This document shows positions 43,690 to 54,792 of a stretch of 64,000 bases of DNA, in pieces. Every line of letters starts with the position of its first letter. Within the stretch, counting starts at the first letter, position 1. The notes under the pieces were generated by a model, which was not told where the DNA came from, searched no databases, and saw nothing but the letters and a program-made list of their open reading frames with translations. Made by a program: the position numbers and the translations under genes. The DNA is from Saturnia japonica (taxonomy: Eukaryota > Arthropoda > Insecta > Lepidoptera > Saturniidae), in contig CM065322.1 of assembly GCA_033032175.1 (NCBI GenBank), positions 3,720,001-3,784,000 of the forward strand, read 5' to 3'.

Positions 43690-44300
43690 ATACGTACCTA
43701 CACGTATACAAAACACCACGGTAGTTGCGATGCCTTTTCCCAACTAATAACTAAACAGAGTGGGATCTTCTGACAAGATTTTTGCTCACTTGTCAGAAAT
43801 ATCTACGGAGTTTGTTGGACATCTCAAAATTCGTAATTTCAATGTTCGTAACTACCTTTGTAGCGTTGGAATTTGCAACTTACATTTATTTATTTTAGCG
43901 CCCTCTAGGGAGTTTTTGTGACAAAATGCTAACTTGTACTTTGGTAACGTAATTTCAAAATCCATAATTTTATTTTATTAGAGTTCTCATTTTAGCGCTC
44001 TCTATTGTTACTTCTGTACTAACTGGAAGTGGTATACTTTCTCATCATATATCATTCAAAATTATTCCCATACTGTTTTTACAGAGTCCACTAATCGAAA
44101 TAATTTCATTTCTGCGACTAAAATAACCTAACACAATATCAAGCAGTAACAAAATGTCATAAGTTTTGTCTAAATATGTATTGTTTCGTGCCTTTTTGGT
44201 GAGGTAATAAAATTCATTATTGCGTGGCAACAAACCTCTTTTGTACCTTTTTACCATTGCTTAAAACTTTCCTATCTCAATTTATGTGTCTGTCTCTTTT
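43690..44300. other. Non-genic sequence
   Basis: The segment containing TTTAGCGCCCTCTAGGGAG (about 43898) and TTTAGCGCTCTCTATTG (about 43993) looks like an imperfect internal duplication. No gene. Confidence 0.35.
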
Positions 44301-44310
44301 TATTGTCGCC

Positions 44311-44871
44311 CTCGCCCGACTGCATCCTCTGTTATGTGCTGCAAGCAAAATGTCCACGAGACACAAGCTTACGCTCTACAAGATGTGTATCCGTCCGATC
44401 ATGACATATAGCTGCGTTGCGTTCGCACATATGCCAAGTTATAACTGGGAACGCTTACAAGCCATCCAGAACAAGTTTCTTCACCGCCTTACCGGTGCCC
44501 CCTGTTTTGTTCGTATGGAGGATCTCCATAGAGATATGGACCTTCCCTCGATACATGCATACGCCAAACACCTTTCTCGCTCGTATTTCGACACCGCGTC
44601 GAACCACGCGAACCCCTTAATAAAAGCGGCAGCTTCTTATGTTCCCGACCCCAACGCCTGCCGGAGAAAACGCCGGCCGCGTAATATATTCACTGACCCG
44701 CCCGACCAAACCGAAAAAGCTAACGCGTTCTACGCCGACACCGTCTCTCCAAACAGAGCGTGCCACCGCCCACGCCCGCGTAACCACCGTTCTCTCCGCA
44801 GAGGACGGGCGGTCAACTTCGCTCCCGCACACCCGTCACGTCCACCCTCTCTAGCGGCAACCCAAGCCTAG
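44311..44871 (+). CDS. Jockey ORF2 C-terminal fragment (reverse transcriptase thumb and tail)
   Basis: Open frame entered in phase at the truncation point: LARLHPLLCAASKMSTRHKL, TLYKMCIRPIMTYSCVAFAH, WERLQAIQNKFLHRLTGAPC and FVRMEDLHRDMDLPSIH, followed by a basic proline-rich tail ending AATQA. The catalytic YxDD core and the endonuclease are absent because of 5' truncation, so no activity is expected. The frame is undamaged, supporting recent insertion. Confidence 0.8.
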   Translation, partial: LARLHPLLCAASKMSTRHKLTLYKMCIRPIMTYSCVAFAHMPSYNWERLQAIQNKFLHRLTGAPCFVRMEDLHRDMDLPSIHAYAKHLSRSYFDTASNHANPLIKAAASYVPDPNACRRKRRPRNIFTDPPDQTEKANAFYADTVSPNRACHRPRPRNHRSLRRGRAVNFAPAHPSRPPSLAATQA

Positions 44872-45391
44872 GTCCGTTCCTCGGTGTGAAGCCCTTGGGT
44901 CAGGCAGCCGCCCGCGCGATACAAAGTGACACTATACGTGCAACACTTAGTTACCCACACACAACATTACACACGTATGAACACACACACGTGCACACCA
45001 CACAGGTACATAGGTTCTGTAAGGGACCTTTTTTTTTCTTTTTTTGCGCTAGTTAGACTAATGCGCTAGTTAGTGTAGAAAAACCATTCCGATTAACAAA
45101 TACACATACGCATGGTCCACTCCTTCCTCCCAGGAGGAGGGGAACGTGCATATGAGTATATATTAGTTAGCTCGAATTCTCCTAAGATTAGGGAATTAGT
45201 TAGATCGCGACTTTTTCGCATTCGCGACGACCGCCCGAGCCGAGGTTCGGCCACTCTGGCACCCTCGTGCGGGTCGTCACAAACTTTCGCGGCTGAGTGC
45301 CCTAAGCGCTCGCCCCCAAGTCCGGTGAAGCTGTAAAAGCCGCAGCGGCTCTGTTTGACGATAGGGCCCCTAAGGCTAACAGTGTAGTCAG

Positions 45392-45395
<4 letters not shown>

Positions 45396-45472
<77 letters not shown>
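45396..45472 (+). repeat. Poly(A) tail, 77 nt
   Basis: Uninterrupted run of A ending the jockey element. On the other strand it creates a spurious polyphenylalanine ORF. Confidence 0.95.
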
Positions 45473-45475
<3 letters not shown>

Positions 45476-45481
45476 TGTCGC

Positions 45482-45768
45482 TTTTTCGTTTCATCGACTT
45501 TCAAATCATAAAGATGCTAAAGAAGTTTTCACTTCAAAAAATACAAATATATAGTGGCGAAATTTACCTATTGCCTTAAAGTAGAAATTGACGTATTCTT
45601 TCATTTTTATTCTCTTTAATTGTGTTTTTAGACTGTAAAAAAACCTAATATCCAAGACAAAGGATCTCCAAGTTTGGGTTTCAAGGCATGCTGTATTTGA
45701 ATTTTCGTTCCTTCTTAAGAAATAAATTTTATTATTATCATTATATTAATACGTGAGAAGAATACTTC
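45482..45768. other. Non-genic sequence
   Basis: AT-rich; nothing recognised. Confidence 0.35.
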
Positions 45769-45769
45769 G

Positions 45770-46065
45770 AAAACCTTTTTAAGTGTATTGCGTGCACGGA
45801 AGTCTGAGAGATTTGGCATGGTTAAATTTTAAAGCTAAAATTTATCTCTAATATCTGTTACTAATAATATTAAATAAAATTAATGAATACTGCGAATCCT
45901 AATCCGACAACGCCATTGAACTTAGACCTCCAAAATATTGACATTGTCACTCAATGAAAAGTGACAGCAAGTGATATAATATTAATTATTTAGTTTCATA
46001 CCGCAAATGTCAAACTGAAAATAGTTTCTGGTCGAATTTCGATCGTTGGGCGACCGCTAGTATTA
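45770..46065 (-). repeat. Interspersed repeat (inverted partner of 13405-13760)
   Basis: Reverse complement of the same family: GAGATTTGGCATGGTTAA, GCGAATCCTAATCCGACAAC and CAAAATATTGACATTGTCAC, with terminal TCGAATTTCGATCGTT and CGACCGCTAG. Confidence 0.6.
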
Positions 46066-46206
46066 TTATTGTAGCTCAACGAATTTTAGACTTTTAAAGC
46101 TACATAACACTGAACAAATCTTATGTATAATATGAAATCTATCAATAAACGATAACTACAGATTGAACCTTTCTTAGTGTTATTGCGTTATTCCAAAATA
46201 ATATTA

Positions 46207-46365
46207 CTGTAGTTTTTTTTATACAACAAAGGTGGCAAACAAGCTTACGGCCCGACCCGCCTGGTGATAAATGGCCACCGCACTCTATGGACTATGGACG
46301 CCTTAGGTATCACTAGCACGTTACCGACCTTGAGTCACCCTACCCCAAGCAGATCTGAAACCCAT
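46207..46365 (-). repeat. Interspersed repeat (family of 5905-6055)
   Basis: TTTTTTATACAACAAAGGTG, CAAACAAGCTTACGGCCCG and TTACCGACCTTGAGTCACC, the reverse complement of the family copy at 5905-6055. Confidence 0.6.
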
Positions 46366-46425
46366 TTTTTTAGAACTGACTATACTGTTGGCTTGGAGTG
46401 GCTTGGGGGCGAGCTCTCAAAACCC
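46364..46425 (-). mobile_element. Jockey-family 3' tip, inverted
   Basis: The reverse complement reads CGCCCCCAAGCCACTCCAAG, then GCCAACAGTATAGTCAGTTC and A7, an internally deleted 3' end of the family of 44310-45472. Confidence 0.55.
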
Positions 46426-46770
46426 TACACACCACAGAAATACAACACCGGGCGGAACGGGAGGGTAACTTCCACACCCTCCCCACCCACTCCTGTGGCA
46501 ACTCAAGCCTAGGTCAGTTCCCTCGGCGTAGAGCCCTTGAGTCTAGCAGCCGCTCGCGCGATACAAATGACACTGTACTTGCATTCACTAGCTAGATAGG
46601 GAAATGGTCCAGTTCACGACTTAACAACTATAGCTACAGCCCAATCCGAGGTTCGGCCACTTAGGCACCATTGAGCATGTAGCCACGCTTTCTCGGCTGA
46701 GTGCCTTAAGCGCTCGCCCCCAAGCCACGGTGAAACTGTAAAAGCTGTCCGAGGTTTCAGGGTTTAGAGA
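46426..46770 (+). mobile_element. Jockey-family LINE fragment
   Basis: GGCAACTCAAGCCTAGGTCA, CCGCTCGCGCGATACAAATG, GGCTGAGTGCCTTAAGCGCT and GGTGAAACTGTAAAAGC match the 3'UTR of 44310-45472 with internal deletions. It meets the inverted tip at 46364-46425. Confidence 0.6.
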
Positions 46771-46789
46771 TTTCCTAACATACTTTATA

Positions 46790-47540
46790 GTCCTATTGTT
46801 AGAACTACCTACAGACAAAATTACTATTTCATTCGAGTAAGCTACAGTATGAATAAATTGGTTAGTGATTTAGACGTTGGTATATTTGATACAACTGTGC
46901 AGAAGTTGAAAGCTCTTTTGAATTCTTATTTCTTTTGTTAATATTTTTGTGTTCTTCCGTCTACTTTATTATTTTTTTATTTATATAAGTACATAATTAT
47001 ATGTGAGAACTTGTAAATGGCCTTCATTAATTTATACATGTAACTTAAATAAGTACTAAGCTGTAAGTTTTCTTAAAATATTAAAATAAAATAAGGTTAA
47101 CAGTATAGTCAGAAAACAGCACTGGGCTATTTGGCTGCGGTATAAGGGTGATTTATATTACAGACAAAATAAGTCAACGATACAGTAATAAATGTAACTG
47201 ATTCGCAGAACCTTGTGGTTGAAACCCTTGAGTTCCGTGGAACGTACTGTTAGGAGGCCGTCCATGTTTGTCTTTAAAAAAAAACTACACTCTCATATAT
47301 ATTTTATAAAATATTACATCGATACACTGACTCCTGAATTTTGTTGAGCAGTGAAGACCGTGCTCTGCGATCCCTCAATACTGACTGACTTGAAGGAAAT
47401 TATGAATAACTAAAGTAAAAATGGTAAAGTGCTGAATTGCACATGTGATAAAACAGCGTCATATGCTAAGGCGCTGAGTGCGCTATATTTGCATAATAAC
47501 TGAACGTAGGCAATTGATCGATCATTTTATCGTTATTGGT
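46790..47540. other. Non-genic sequence
   Basis: A trace of an ORF2 end-like reading (SDLDVGIFDTTVQKLKALL at about 46866) is too short to call. Otherwise AT-rich. Confidence 0.35.
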
Positions 47541-47782
47541 TTAGCGTTGTCGCCACAATCTCACCTGATCTTAAGTGATCCAAGATGGTAGCACGCTAAG
47601 CCTAATGGAGGACTTCTTTTAATGGAGGAGGAATTTTGATGGTGGTAGCTAGCCTGGCGAGCAATAGAAAAAGCAAGTAGTGGTAGACTACCATACTATA
47701 GTTTTATCATGATATTTTTCTCATTGCAAGGAATCGAACTCACGTCGGTGGACGCGGTGTCCGTACACACTACCACTGAGAC
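47541..47782 (-). repeat. tRNA-derived SINE (copy 3)
   Basis: TTAGCGTTGTCGCCACAATC, GATCCAAGATGGTAGCACGC and AATCGAACTCACGTCGGTGG (B box on the minus strand) through CTACCACTGAGAC (A box on the minus strand). Rearranged in the middle. Confidence 0.65.
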
Positions 47783-48114
47783 ATAACTCTAAAAGCTTCT
47801 AAAAGATTAAATCGAAAAATAAATAATTCAAACACCTATATCAATTATGAATTTAAATAATAAAGCTCATTTAACACTATAAGCTGATGGTGAAGGTAAA
47901 TGTCGTGAGGAAACTTGGACATTCGTTGTCAGCTGCCAACATTTTTTTTTTACGTTTTAAATATTCAATTTTTAATGTGATGGAGCGTTAATTAAACCTG
48001 TCTCCGTCGGACAAAATCATTTTCCTTTTAGATAGAATGGCACTTCGATCGAAGCGGAGTCCCTACATACTAACAACATAGCCATTATTGTCCTTTCTAT
48101 AAAGATAAACCATT

Positions 48115-48350
48115 TTAACTGACTTCAAAAAAAGATGAAGGTTACTCAATTCAAATGATTTTTATTCAGGATGTCCAGCCATAACTTCTTTGTTTAAGAA
48201 ACAATTTGAATGATTCTTTTTTATTTGATTTCCTATTTTAATGTCAATTAGCATTAGACCTTCAACTTCGAAGATACAGTAGGGAACTCTTCAAAACCAC
48301 TGAAAATGATTTTCTATTTTGTTGAAAATTGTTTTGTTTCAGTTGAATAA
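48115..48350 (+). repeat. Interspersed repeat, CGAAGATACATCAG family
   Basis: ACTGACTTCAAAAAAAGATG, ATAACTTCTTTGTTTAAGAA and CTTCAACTTCGAAGATACAG; see 2330-2570. Confidence 0.6.
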
Positions 48351-48900
48351 CAAACATTGTAATGTGTTCAGAAAAATATTAATCAATTGAAAAGGTTTTA
48401 ATTTATCGTATTATATGACGTCATTATAATATAAATCACTTATGTATTCATTATTCAACATCAAACCACATCGACCCCGACATTTGAACCCATTTGAGCT
48501 TATTAATCAAAACATCTTCACCCACTGAAACATCGCCGCGGGCGGGATCCTAACGAGTTCATATCAAATTACCAAATGGATGCCGTATTTAAATAATTTA
48601 TACGTTAATATTCAATTTATTTCGATAATATAAAGATGAGTAGAGGCGTAACTATGAATTGGCCAACAAACTAACACCCCGAATGCGAAAAAAAAATTAT
48701 GCTTATATTTGGCGTAACAAATAAATAACTCCAAAAAAAATTATTTTGCATGCCAACTATGTCAATTCTTTTTACTGACATTTTTTAATATGGGCGACCG
48801 AGATACGCTCGGTGTCTTACATTAAAAAAACACCTATCACACACACACACTTCATCGTGTCATAATATCGTTACACTAAGTATCAGTTACCCATAACTAA
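48351..48900. other. Non-genic sequence
   Basis: AT-rich; nothing recognised. Confidence 0.35.
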
Positions 48901-48904
48901 AGAA

Positions 48905-49248
48905 CAATATTTTTCTTTTTATTTAAGAGGCTTTTACAGCTAGTGTATGCCAGCCCCATCGGAGCATATCCAAACTCTACAAAATTAATTAGTTTGTACA
49001 GAAAATAGAACTATTATTAACTAAATAAAAAAAGACTACATACTTATATCCCTTAGCCCTTCTCCTAAACTGGAAGTTATTTATGCTAGTATACCGTGGA
49101 AGATACCCATATCTAAAGAGTATAACCTAAACTTAAAATTAAACTACTTCTCCTTATTTCGTACCTAACACATTCCAGAACAAATGTTGTACATCTTCTA
49201 TTTTCTCACACATTTCACAGTTAGGTGAATTATCTTTTTTAATAAGAT
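48905..49248 (-). mobile_element. LINE fragment, ORF2 C-terminal zinc-knuckle-like end
   Basis: The minus frame HLIKKDNSPNCEMCEKIEDV then QHLFWNVLGTK, stop, fits the C-x2-C ... ED..H end of several LINE ORF2 proteins. The downstream part reads AGCTGTAAAAGCCTCTTAAA, a plausible 3'UTR. Confidence 0.45.
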
Positions 49249-49249
49249 G

Positions 49250-50960
49250 TCGATTTTAGACGACCTAGTTTTACTGTTTGTACAATAACAAATGTACCCG
49301 AGTAAATGTAACATTGAAAGTCAATATTTCATTTAAGGAATGAATATACAAGATCTATTTAAGATTCATAAAAATAAATTTCGAATTCGGATATTTTCCT
49401 CTCGAATATCCGCTGATACGTTTAGAGATAGATATCAGGCATATACCTGGTTGTATTGTGTTCGTGTAAATCCCCTCTTGATACGGCTGCCAACATTTTT
49501 GGAATCTATTCCTTAAGAATCGATTTTCATATAGGAACCCTGGGGTTCATACCGGTATGAACATTTTATGAAGAGTGAAGTAAATAAAAACGTTAACAAA
49601 AAGCGTTACATCTTTCTGCGCAACTTACCTTGCGCACCTTTCACTTCCGAATCATGTATGTGTATACATACATCATCTTGCTTTTAGATAAAGCATTATA
49701 CGCTCAATCAATCAATCAATCGGTCGGTCAGTCGATCAAATGCATATACAAAGACAATCGTGAAATACGTGCGACAACAAACTACAGTTGTGCGTCGGAG
49801 CCAACACACACAAACTTTTTTTTGAGTGTTTGAAATCATCAATACGTCATAAGATAGTATTAATTAAACGTGTACCCTTCGGAAAAAAACAATTTTTCCA
49901 TCAATAGGATAATTATACGGAGGTATTGTTTTTATTATACAACTAGAATCCGAGCGAGTATGCAAATAGTTGGTATCTATGGTTCAAAGCGTCTCGGCGA
50001 ATGATATTCTGTAGCCTTAGGCCACAATTACACTAATGTATCCGTGTAATCTTACTAGTATACCTATCACAAACGAACATTATATTAGATTATAACATTC
50101 TATATTAACCATATATAAATTCCATTTTAACATTAAATTTATTTTTTATTTTTAAATTAACTACATTTAAATAGCTTCTCATATTACTTTATAACATCGA
50201 TATTGTAAATAATAAACATTGTAGATGGAGGGGTAATATTATTTTACATAAAAGATTAGCATATAAGAATTTTGTAATAAGCTGATTTGTTGGTAATTGG
50301 TGGAAATAAATAAATAAGCATTTACTATACGTACCTATATAATATAAAAATCTTATTATATAACTTCTGAACGACTTGACCAATTGAGCTAACATTCACA
50401 TTTTTCCGAAATCCGTTCATGTCAGAAAAATACAGAAACATCTGTAAAAAATACATCAAAACAGTCAGTAAAAATACACAAGCTCTGTGCTTAATACTCA
50501 GAAATGTACTTCGCAATAAAATATTGCAAGCAACATCCCCTTTTTCCTACCTACCAAATTACATGTATTTGTACATTCACATTAAAATTTAATTAAAATA
50601 GTAAAACTTATTAACCAGGTAATTCCCATTTGACATAGGAAAAAATTCAAACTCACATACTTCGAAAACGCTCGGGGTCATCAGTAAAAACGATGCGTCG
50701 CGCGTCGCCTTCCCCGGGTATTTGGTAGACAATACGTCCAATACAAATGGCATCGAACCCCGGGCGGCGGGGAATGAAAGCCTAATGTGTATCATCACAT
50801 TTGCACACGAGTTTCAATTCCATCACTGTACATTGATGTAGAAAAAAATAGACATGTTATAAATTATCTAATGTTCCCTTTTAGTAAATTCAGAACTCTG
50901 TAAAACTAACATGTATAATGCAAATATTTAACGTATATTACTGTTATTTACTTATTTTTT
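49250..50960. other. Non-genic sequence with CAAT microsatellite
   Basis: A short (CAAT)n/(CGGT)n tract at 49706-49737. Otherwise AT-rich with unsupported short frames. Confidence 0.35.
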
Positions 50961-50961
50961 A

Positions 50962-51170
50962 CGTTTCATCATCATCAACGTTTCAGCCAAAAGACGTTCA
51001 CAGCTGTGCTCCACAATAGGCGTCTATAAAGATGGCCACAACAACCGATCCTGCGCTACTCGGACCACCTTTATGGCTTACGGTGCATGGTCGCCACTCG
51101 AAAAATCGGCCCATGGGCCATCCGTTCATAAGCTATGTGCCTCGCCCACTACCATCTTAAGTCTAGTATT
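50962..51170 (-). mobile_element. RTE-like LINE 3' remnant
   Basis: On the minus strand GTGGGCGAGGCACATAGCTT, AGGTGGTCCGAGTAGCGCAG and GCACAGCTGTGAACGTCTTT end in a GATGATGATGA tail, as in the RTE copy at 6093-6548. Heavily mutated. Confidence 0.5.
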
Positions 51171-51174
51171 GTTA

Positions 51175-52575
51175 GGATTATGAGTATGTAATTTTATTAC
51201 CTTAATCTTAATTATATAAAGACCCAAGACCGTCTTAAACTAAATATACAAAATGTGCCTTGTTGTGTCACACGTATACAATCTTAGGCACCTACTAAGT
51301 AATTATTTTTGTGTTAAATCTACTAAGGTTCTTTCTTTTTTTTATATAGTAGCTCGGCAAAATGACTTTAAAGTACCTGATGGTGCGTACGGTGCAGTCC
51401 ACAAACAACGGGAACTATTGGTGACAGATTTTATCGGTACTCGTCGATGTCATAATGCTGGTCTCCTGAAATAGCTCTTCATCCCTTGTTGGAAGGAACC
51501 AGCATCATATTACTAAGATATAAAGTATGATGTAAAAGGTAACACGTTTACTAGAACACACAAATTGTATAAAAATCATTTCATTTCATTTTTAACGAGA
51601 AGGTGACTAATTTTCTATCTTTGTCTAACTGCAGAATACATTTATAACAGTCCTGGAGATACCGTATCCATCGTGCTAGTTTCCAATATGACATCCGCAA
51701 CAATTTTATACCAAACAAATAACCGTTCATATTTCATACGTGTAGCTCGCTAAATTATTTATTTCCATCGACTCTATGCAGTCGTCATCATTTTACTCGT
51801 TATTTGTCTCCTTTTTATTTTGTCATTTATTAAATTATATCCTATACGAATATTTTTTATGATAGAATATCAGCATCACTTTAAGTTTCTCTGTGTCGGA
51901 CTGGTCTTGAGTTTTACTGTAAAACCCGTCGGTTTAATCTTAGTAATTTTACCTTAAAAAAAAACTACCACACGGCAAACTATGTAGTTCGAAATAGAAT
52001 AGTTACAAAAAAAATTACGAGACAACGGAGTCAAAGAACAGGTTTTATAATAAATCTACTGCTGTCGCGTTATCCATGTATGACTGAATAGAGCGTAAGG
52101 GAGACAACTGCAACTCGGACTGATTATGACTAAGTAAAATAGATAAAATCATAGTTTCGTAAAGTTTTCCCCCTCCAAAACTAGTCTGCTTTTAATATTG
52201 GTCCCAAGAATAGTATAAGAAGGACCCTGATTATCCCTGTAACATATATTTTTTACTTTATTATATTCGTCAAATTTGTTTGCTGATTATCTGATAAAAG
52301 CAATATAACACGGCATTTATAGAAATTTAAGAAGGCTCCTAATAAATTAATTTACGGTAAAAATAAAAACACATGAATATGGCAGTGGCATGTAGATTGT
52401 ATGGTATACAAATATTAGATCGAGTGCTATTATCCACCGAACAGAGATATGAATCGATTACAATTATCAGAACAGGTTTTTAAGTAATTAGTTTAAAAGA
52501 AAAAAGTTTTTTTTTGTTTTAATTTCCTTTAATTTAACAAATGAAGTGAAGTAATGAAACTGCTTTGTTTTTATT
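51175..52575. other. Non-genic sequence
   Basis: A block around 51350-51480 (AGTACCTGATGGTGCGTACG) may be a dispersed repeat. No gene supported. Confidence 0.35.
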
Positions 52576-52579
52576 ATTA

Positions 52580-52790
52580 AACTAGCAAACCCGAATACGC
52601 GTTGCTGTGGCTCAAAAAAAGATTTTTTTTATGCAATCGCTACAAAACTTTACATTGGCATCCGCCGGCTTAATATGAAGATTGTCTGAAAATTTCATCA
52701 AAATCGCTGCACCCGTTTTGGAGTCCATAGAGAATATGTTTGTATGTATGACAAACATCTATTTTTATATACATATAAGAAGAAGAAATT
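52580..52790 (+). repeat. Interspersed repeat (AACTAGCAAACCCGAATACG type)
   Basis: CTAGCAAACCCGAATACGCG, CATCAAAATCGCTGCACCCG and TTGTATGTATGACAAACATC give the layout of dispersed lepidopteran repeats related to the CCGCGG family. Single copy in the window. Confidence 0.4.
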
Positions 52791-52805
52791 TTGTTTTAAA
52801 TTGTT

Positions 52806-53457
52806 TTGTTGACAGCGTCTTCTAGAAGCCAACTACTTTTGGATGAGAGCACATATACTGCTGTCAACAACAAGCGGGCAATTCGAGCAATATACAGAAT
52901 AAGACCTCGCGAATCACTAACGAACAAATTCCAGGAATATGGTATATTAACTTCGCCCTCCCAATATATATTTCATAAATTAATGTATATTCGCAAAAAC
53001 TTAGTCAAGCTAGATTTTGTCGAAGATCAGCACAAGTTAATACTAGTGATAAATTAGTCGTACCATGTCTTAGACTTAGTAAGACTAATAAAAGTTTATA
53101 AGGTAATAGTGTTATGTTCTATAATAAGATTCCAAAGCACATTACTGATTTGCCGGATAACAAGTTCAAGGACCATGTGAAGCAGGTTTTACTGTCAAAA
53201 GGTTATTATAGGGTGGATAATTATATGAATGATTGTGATGTCTGGAAGTGACTCCCTCTCTGTGCATCCACTAAATTATTATTAATGTACCTATTATTAA
53301 CACTTTACAGTTGGAAAAAAAAAGATAAACCCATCGAGTTTCTTACCGGTTCTTATCGATGACTGTGATGTTTTCCGAACCGGTAGTAGTGTTCTGCCGT
53401 TCATAAGTGCCTTCTTAAGGCCTATAATAGAATAAAGATTATTTTGATTTTGATGCA
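52806..53457 (+). mobile_element. LINE fragment, ORF2 C-terminus and 3'UTR
   Basis: The translation includes NKRAIRAIYRIRPRESLTNK, SPSQYIFHKLMYIRKNL and KIPKHITDLPDNKFKDHVKQ then VLLSKGYY. The 3'UTR has GGAAGTGACTCCCTCTCTGT and AAGTGCCTTCTTAAGGCCTA, and the end is ATTATTTTGATTTTGATG. The P-like element sits just past this end. Related copies: 497-1672 and 63135-63960. Confidence 0.65.
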
Positions 53458-53465
53458 TTCTGAAG
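53458..53465. repeat. Target duplication of P-like element, left
   Basis: TTCTGAAG, exactly repeated at 54793-54800 next to the other terminus. Confidence 0.8.
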
Positions 53466-53495
53466 CTCAGAATACAGAAAAAACCAGAAACCGCG
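53466..53495 (+). repeat. P-like terminal inverted repeat, left
   Basis: Starts CTCAGAATACAGAAAAAACC, ends CAGAAACCGCG. Confidence 0.85.
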
Positions 53496-53622
53496 AACGC
53501 ACATAAAACTGAAGATACAAAAACCACTCTTAAATAGAGTGGTTTGACGTTGTTGCGATTAGTCACTCCTTTGTAAGTAGCGCGTCGTGACGTATTGTAC
53601 AAGTGCCAATTTTAATTTTAAA

Positions 53623-54550
53623 ATGCCGTCTTGTGTTGTTCCTACATGTAAAAATGCTGCAGGGATTATAATAAAACAGGATGGGGTCACATTTCATCTG
53701 TAAGTAGCGCATTCTAAAGTATATTTATTTAATTGTTTAATTTATTTTACATTTAGAAAATGACGCGTCCATTTTTTAAGTGTTGCCATTTTATTTTCAT
53801 CGAAAATTTTACCCATTTATTTTTTTAACATTCGTGTAGAATACTTACTATTTTTGTGTATATAGAACCTTTGTAATTTTAGTTTCCCTGCTGATGAAAA
53901 TAGAAAATCGGACTGGATGAAAGTCATACAAAGAGCACGGCTAGATGAGTTTTCGAAACCATCAAGCCGGAGCGTACTTTGCTCAATTCACTTTGAAGCG
54001 CAATATTTTTATGATACAAAAGGTGGTTTGAAAAGACTGAAGAAAGCAGCTAATCCAACTAAGGTAGATATAGTCATAATAATTACTATATTTATATTGT
54101 ATCCCTCCTGGTGAAAATGTTTGTCATGTATTTTGAAGTAAGATTTTGGTCCATATAATTATATATATTATATATATATGATATACATATACATATATGT
54201 ATGTATATATATATATATATACGGCAGAAATATTCTGTATTTAATTAAAGTTTTTGTTAATCTATAACATGATACAACATACAACTTAAGGTTTTTCATT
54301 TCAGGTTACACAACCACAATCTCCTGCGCGATCGAACTCAGAGATCGGTGATGTCAATATTTCTTATTTGGAATCTGTGTTTGATACGCCGAGAAAGGTC
54401 AAACTTAAATCTCAATTACGACGAAAACCATTATTTTGTGAACAACATGTTCGACGAATGAACACCATTACAACAAAAATACAACAGACTTGCCAAGAAG
54501 TACGAATCTTTAAAAAGTATATTAAAAAATTAAACTTAATAAAATCTTAA
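53623..54550 (+). CDS. THAP-domain protein in P-like element (three exons, 167 aa)
   Basis: Exons 53623-53699, 53883-54063 and 54305-54550, with splice sites CT|GTAAGT, TTTTAG|T, AAG|GTAGAT and TTTCAG|GTT; the joined frame is open to TAA. Residues 1-86 form a THAP zinc finger: C4, C9, C59, H62 (C-x4-C-x49-C-x2-H), with the other conserved residues P28, W37, F63 and P84. This is a sequence-specific DNA-binding fold found in P-element transposases and host proteins. Residues about 125-165 (FCEQHVRRMNTITTKIQQTC and on) look helical and may dimerise. The GTP-binding and catalytic domains of P transposase are absent. AATAAA signals at 54594-54603 lie inside the element. A likely role would be binding the element ends as a repressor, or a neogene; neither is shown. 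It could be a host THAP gene captured by flanking repeats, but the exact ends argue against that. Confidence 0.75.
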
Positions 54551-54762
54551 CTTACGTTATTTAAGCCGTATTCTATTTATAGTCATCCATGTAAATAAAT
54601 AAATATTTTTTAATAAATATCTTTTTTTTAGTGTTATAAGACTATCCCAAAAAGTGGGAAACCGCTTCCGAGCTAGCAACATTATGCGTATGGGAAGTGG
54701 GGCAGGTGCGGGACGTACGTATTGTTTTTGGACACAGTGCAGCGTATGTAATTATTCTTGAA

Positions 54763-54792
54763 CGCGGCTTCTGGTTTTTTCTGTATTCTGAG
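54763..54792 (-). repeat. P-like terminal inverted repeat, right
   Basis: Reverse complement of the left end with one substitution (G for A, seventh base from the inner end). Confidence 0.85.

Larger units (their letters stand above)
44310..45472 (+). mobile_element. Jockey-clade LINE, young 5'-truncated insertion with 77-nt poly(A)
   Basis: TATTGTCGC occurs at 44301-44309 and again at 45473-45481, an exact 9-bp target duplication bounding the element. The poly(A) runs 45396-45472 without interruption. The interior holds the C-terminal part of ORF2 in an open frame, then about 520 bp of 3'UTR. Older fragments of the same family lie at 12715-13265, 21355-21450 and 46364-46770. Confidence 0.9.
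53466..54792 (+). mobile_element. P-superfamily-like DNA element carrying a THAP gene (1327 bp)
   Basis: 30-bp terminal inverted repeats (53466-53495 and 54763-54792) start CTCAGAATACAGAAAAAACC and differ at one base. The identical 8-bp TTCTGAAG directly abuts both ends. An 8-bp duplication plus a THAP-domain protein fits the P superfamily (hAT also makes 8 bp but has no THAP domain; Kolobok uses TTAA). A perfect 10-bp stem with a 5-nt loop lies at 53521-53545, subterminal. No RNase-H-like catalytic domain is present, so the element is non-autonomous. Confidence 0.75.

Noticed and set aside
43570..43743. N-terminal extension of the mariner transposase
   Set aside because: It runs through the inverted repeat into flanking DNA; the ATG at 43569 fits the family start.
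45093..45494. 133-codon minus-strand frame with a long phenylalanine run
   Set aside because: Translation of the poly(A) tail of the jockey element; no protein features.
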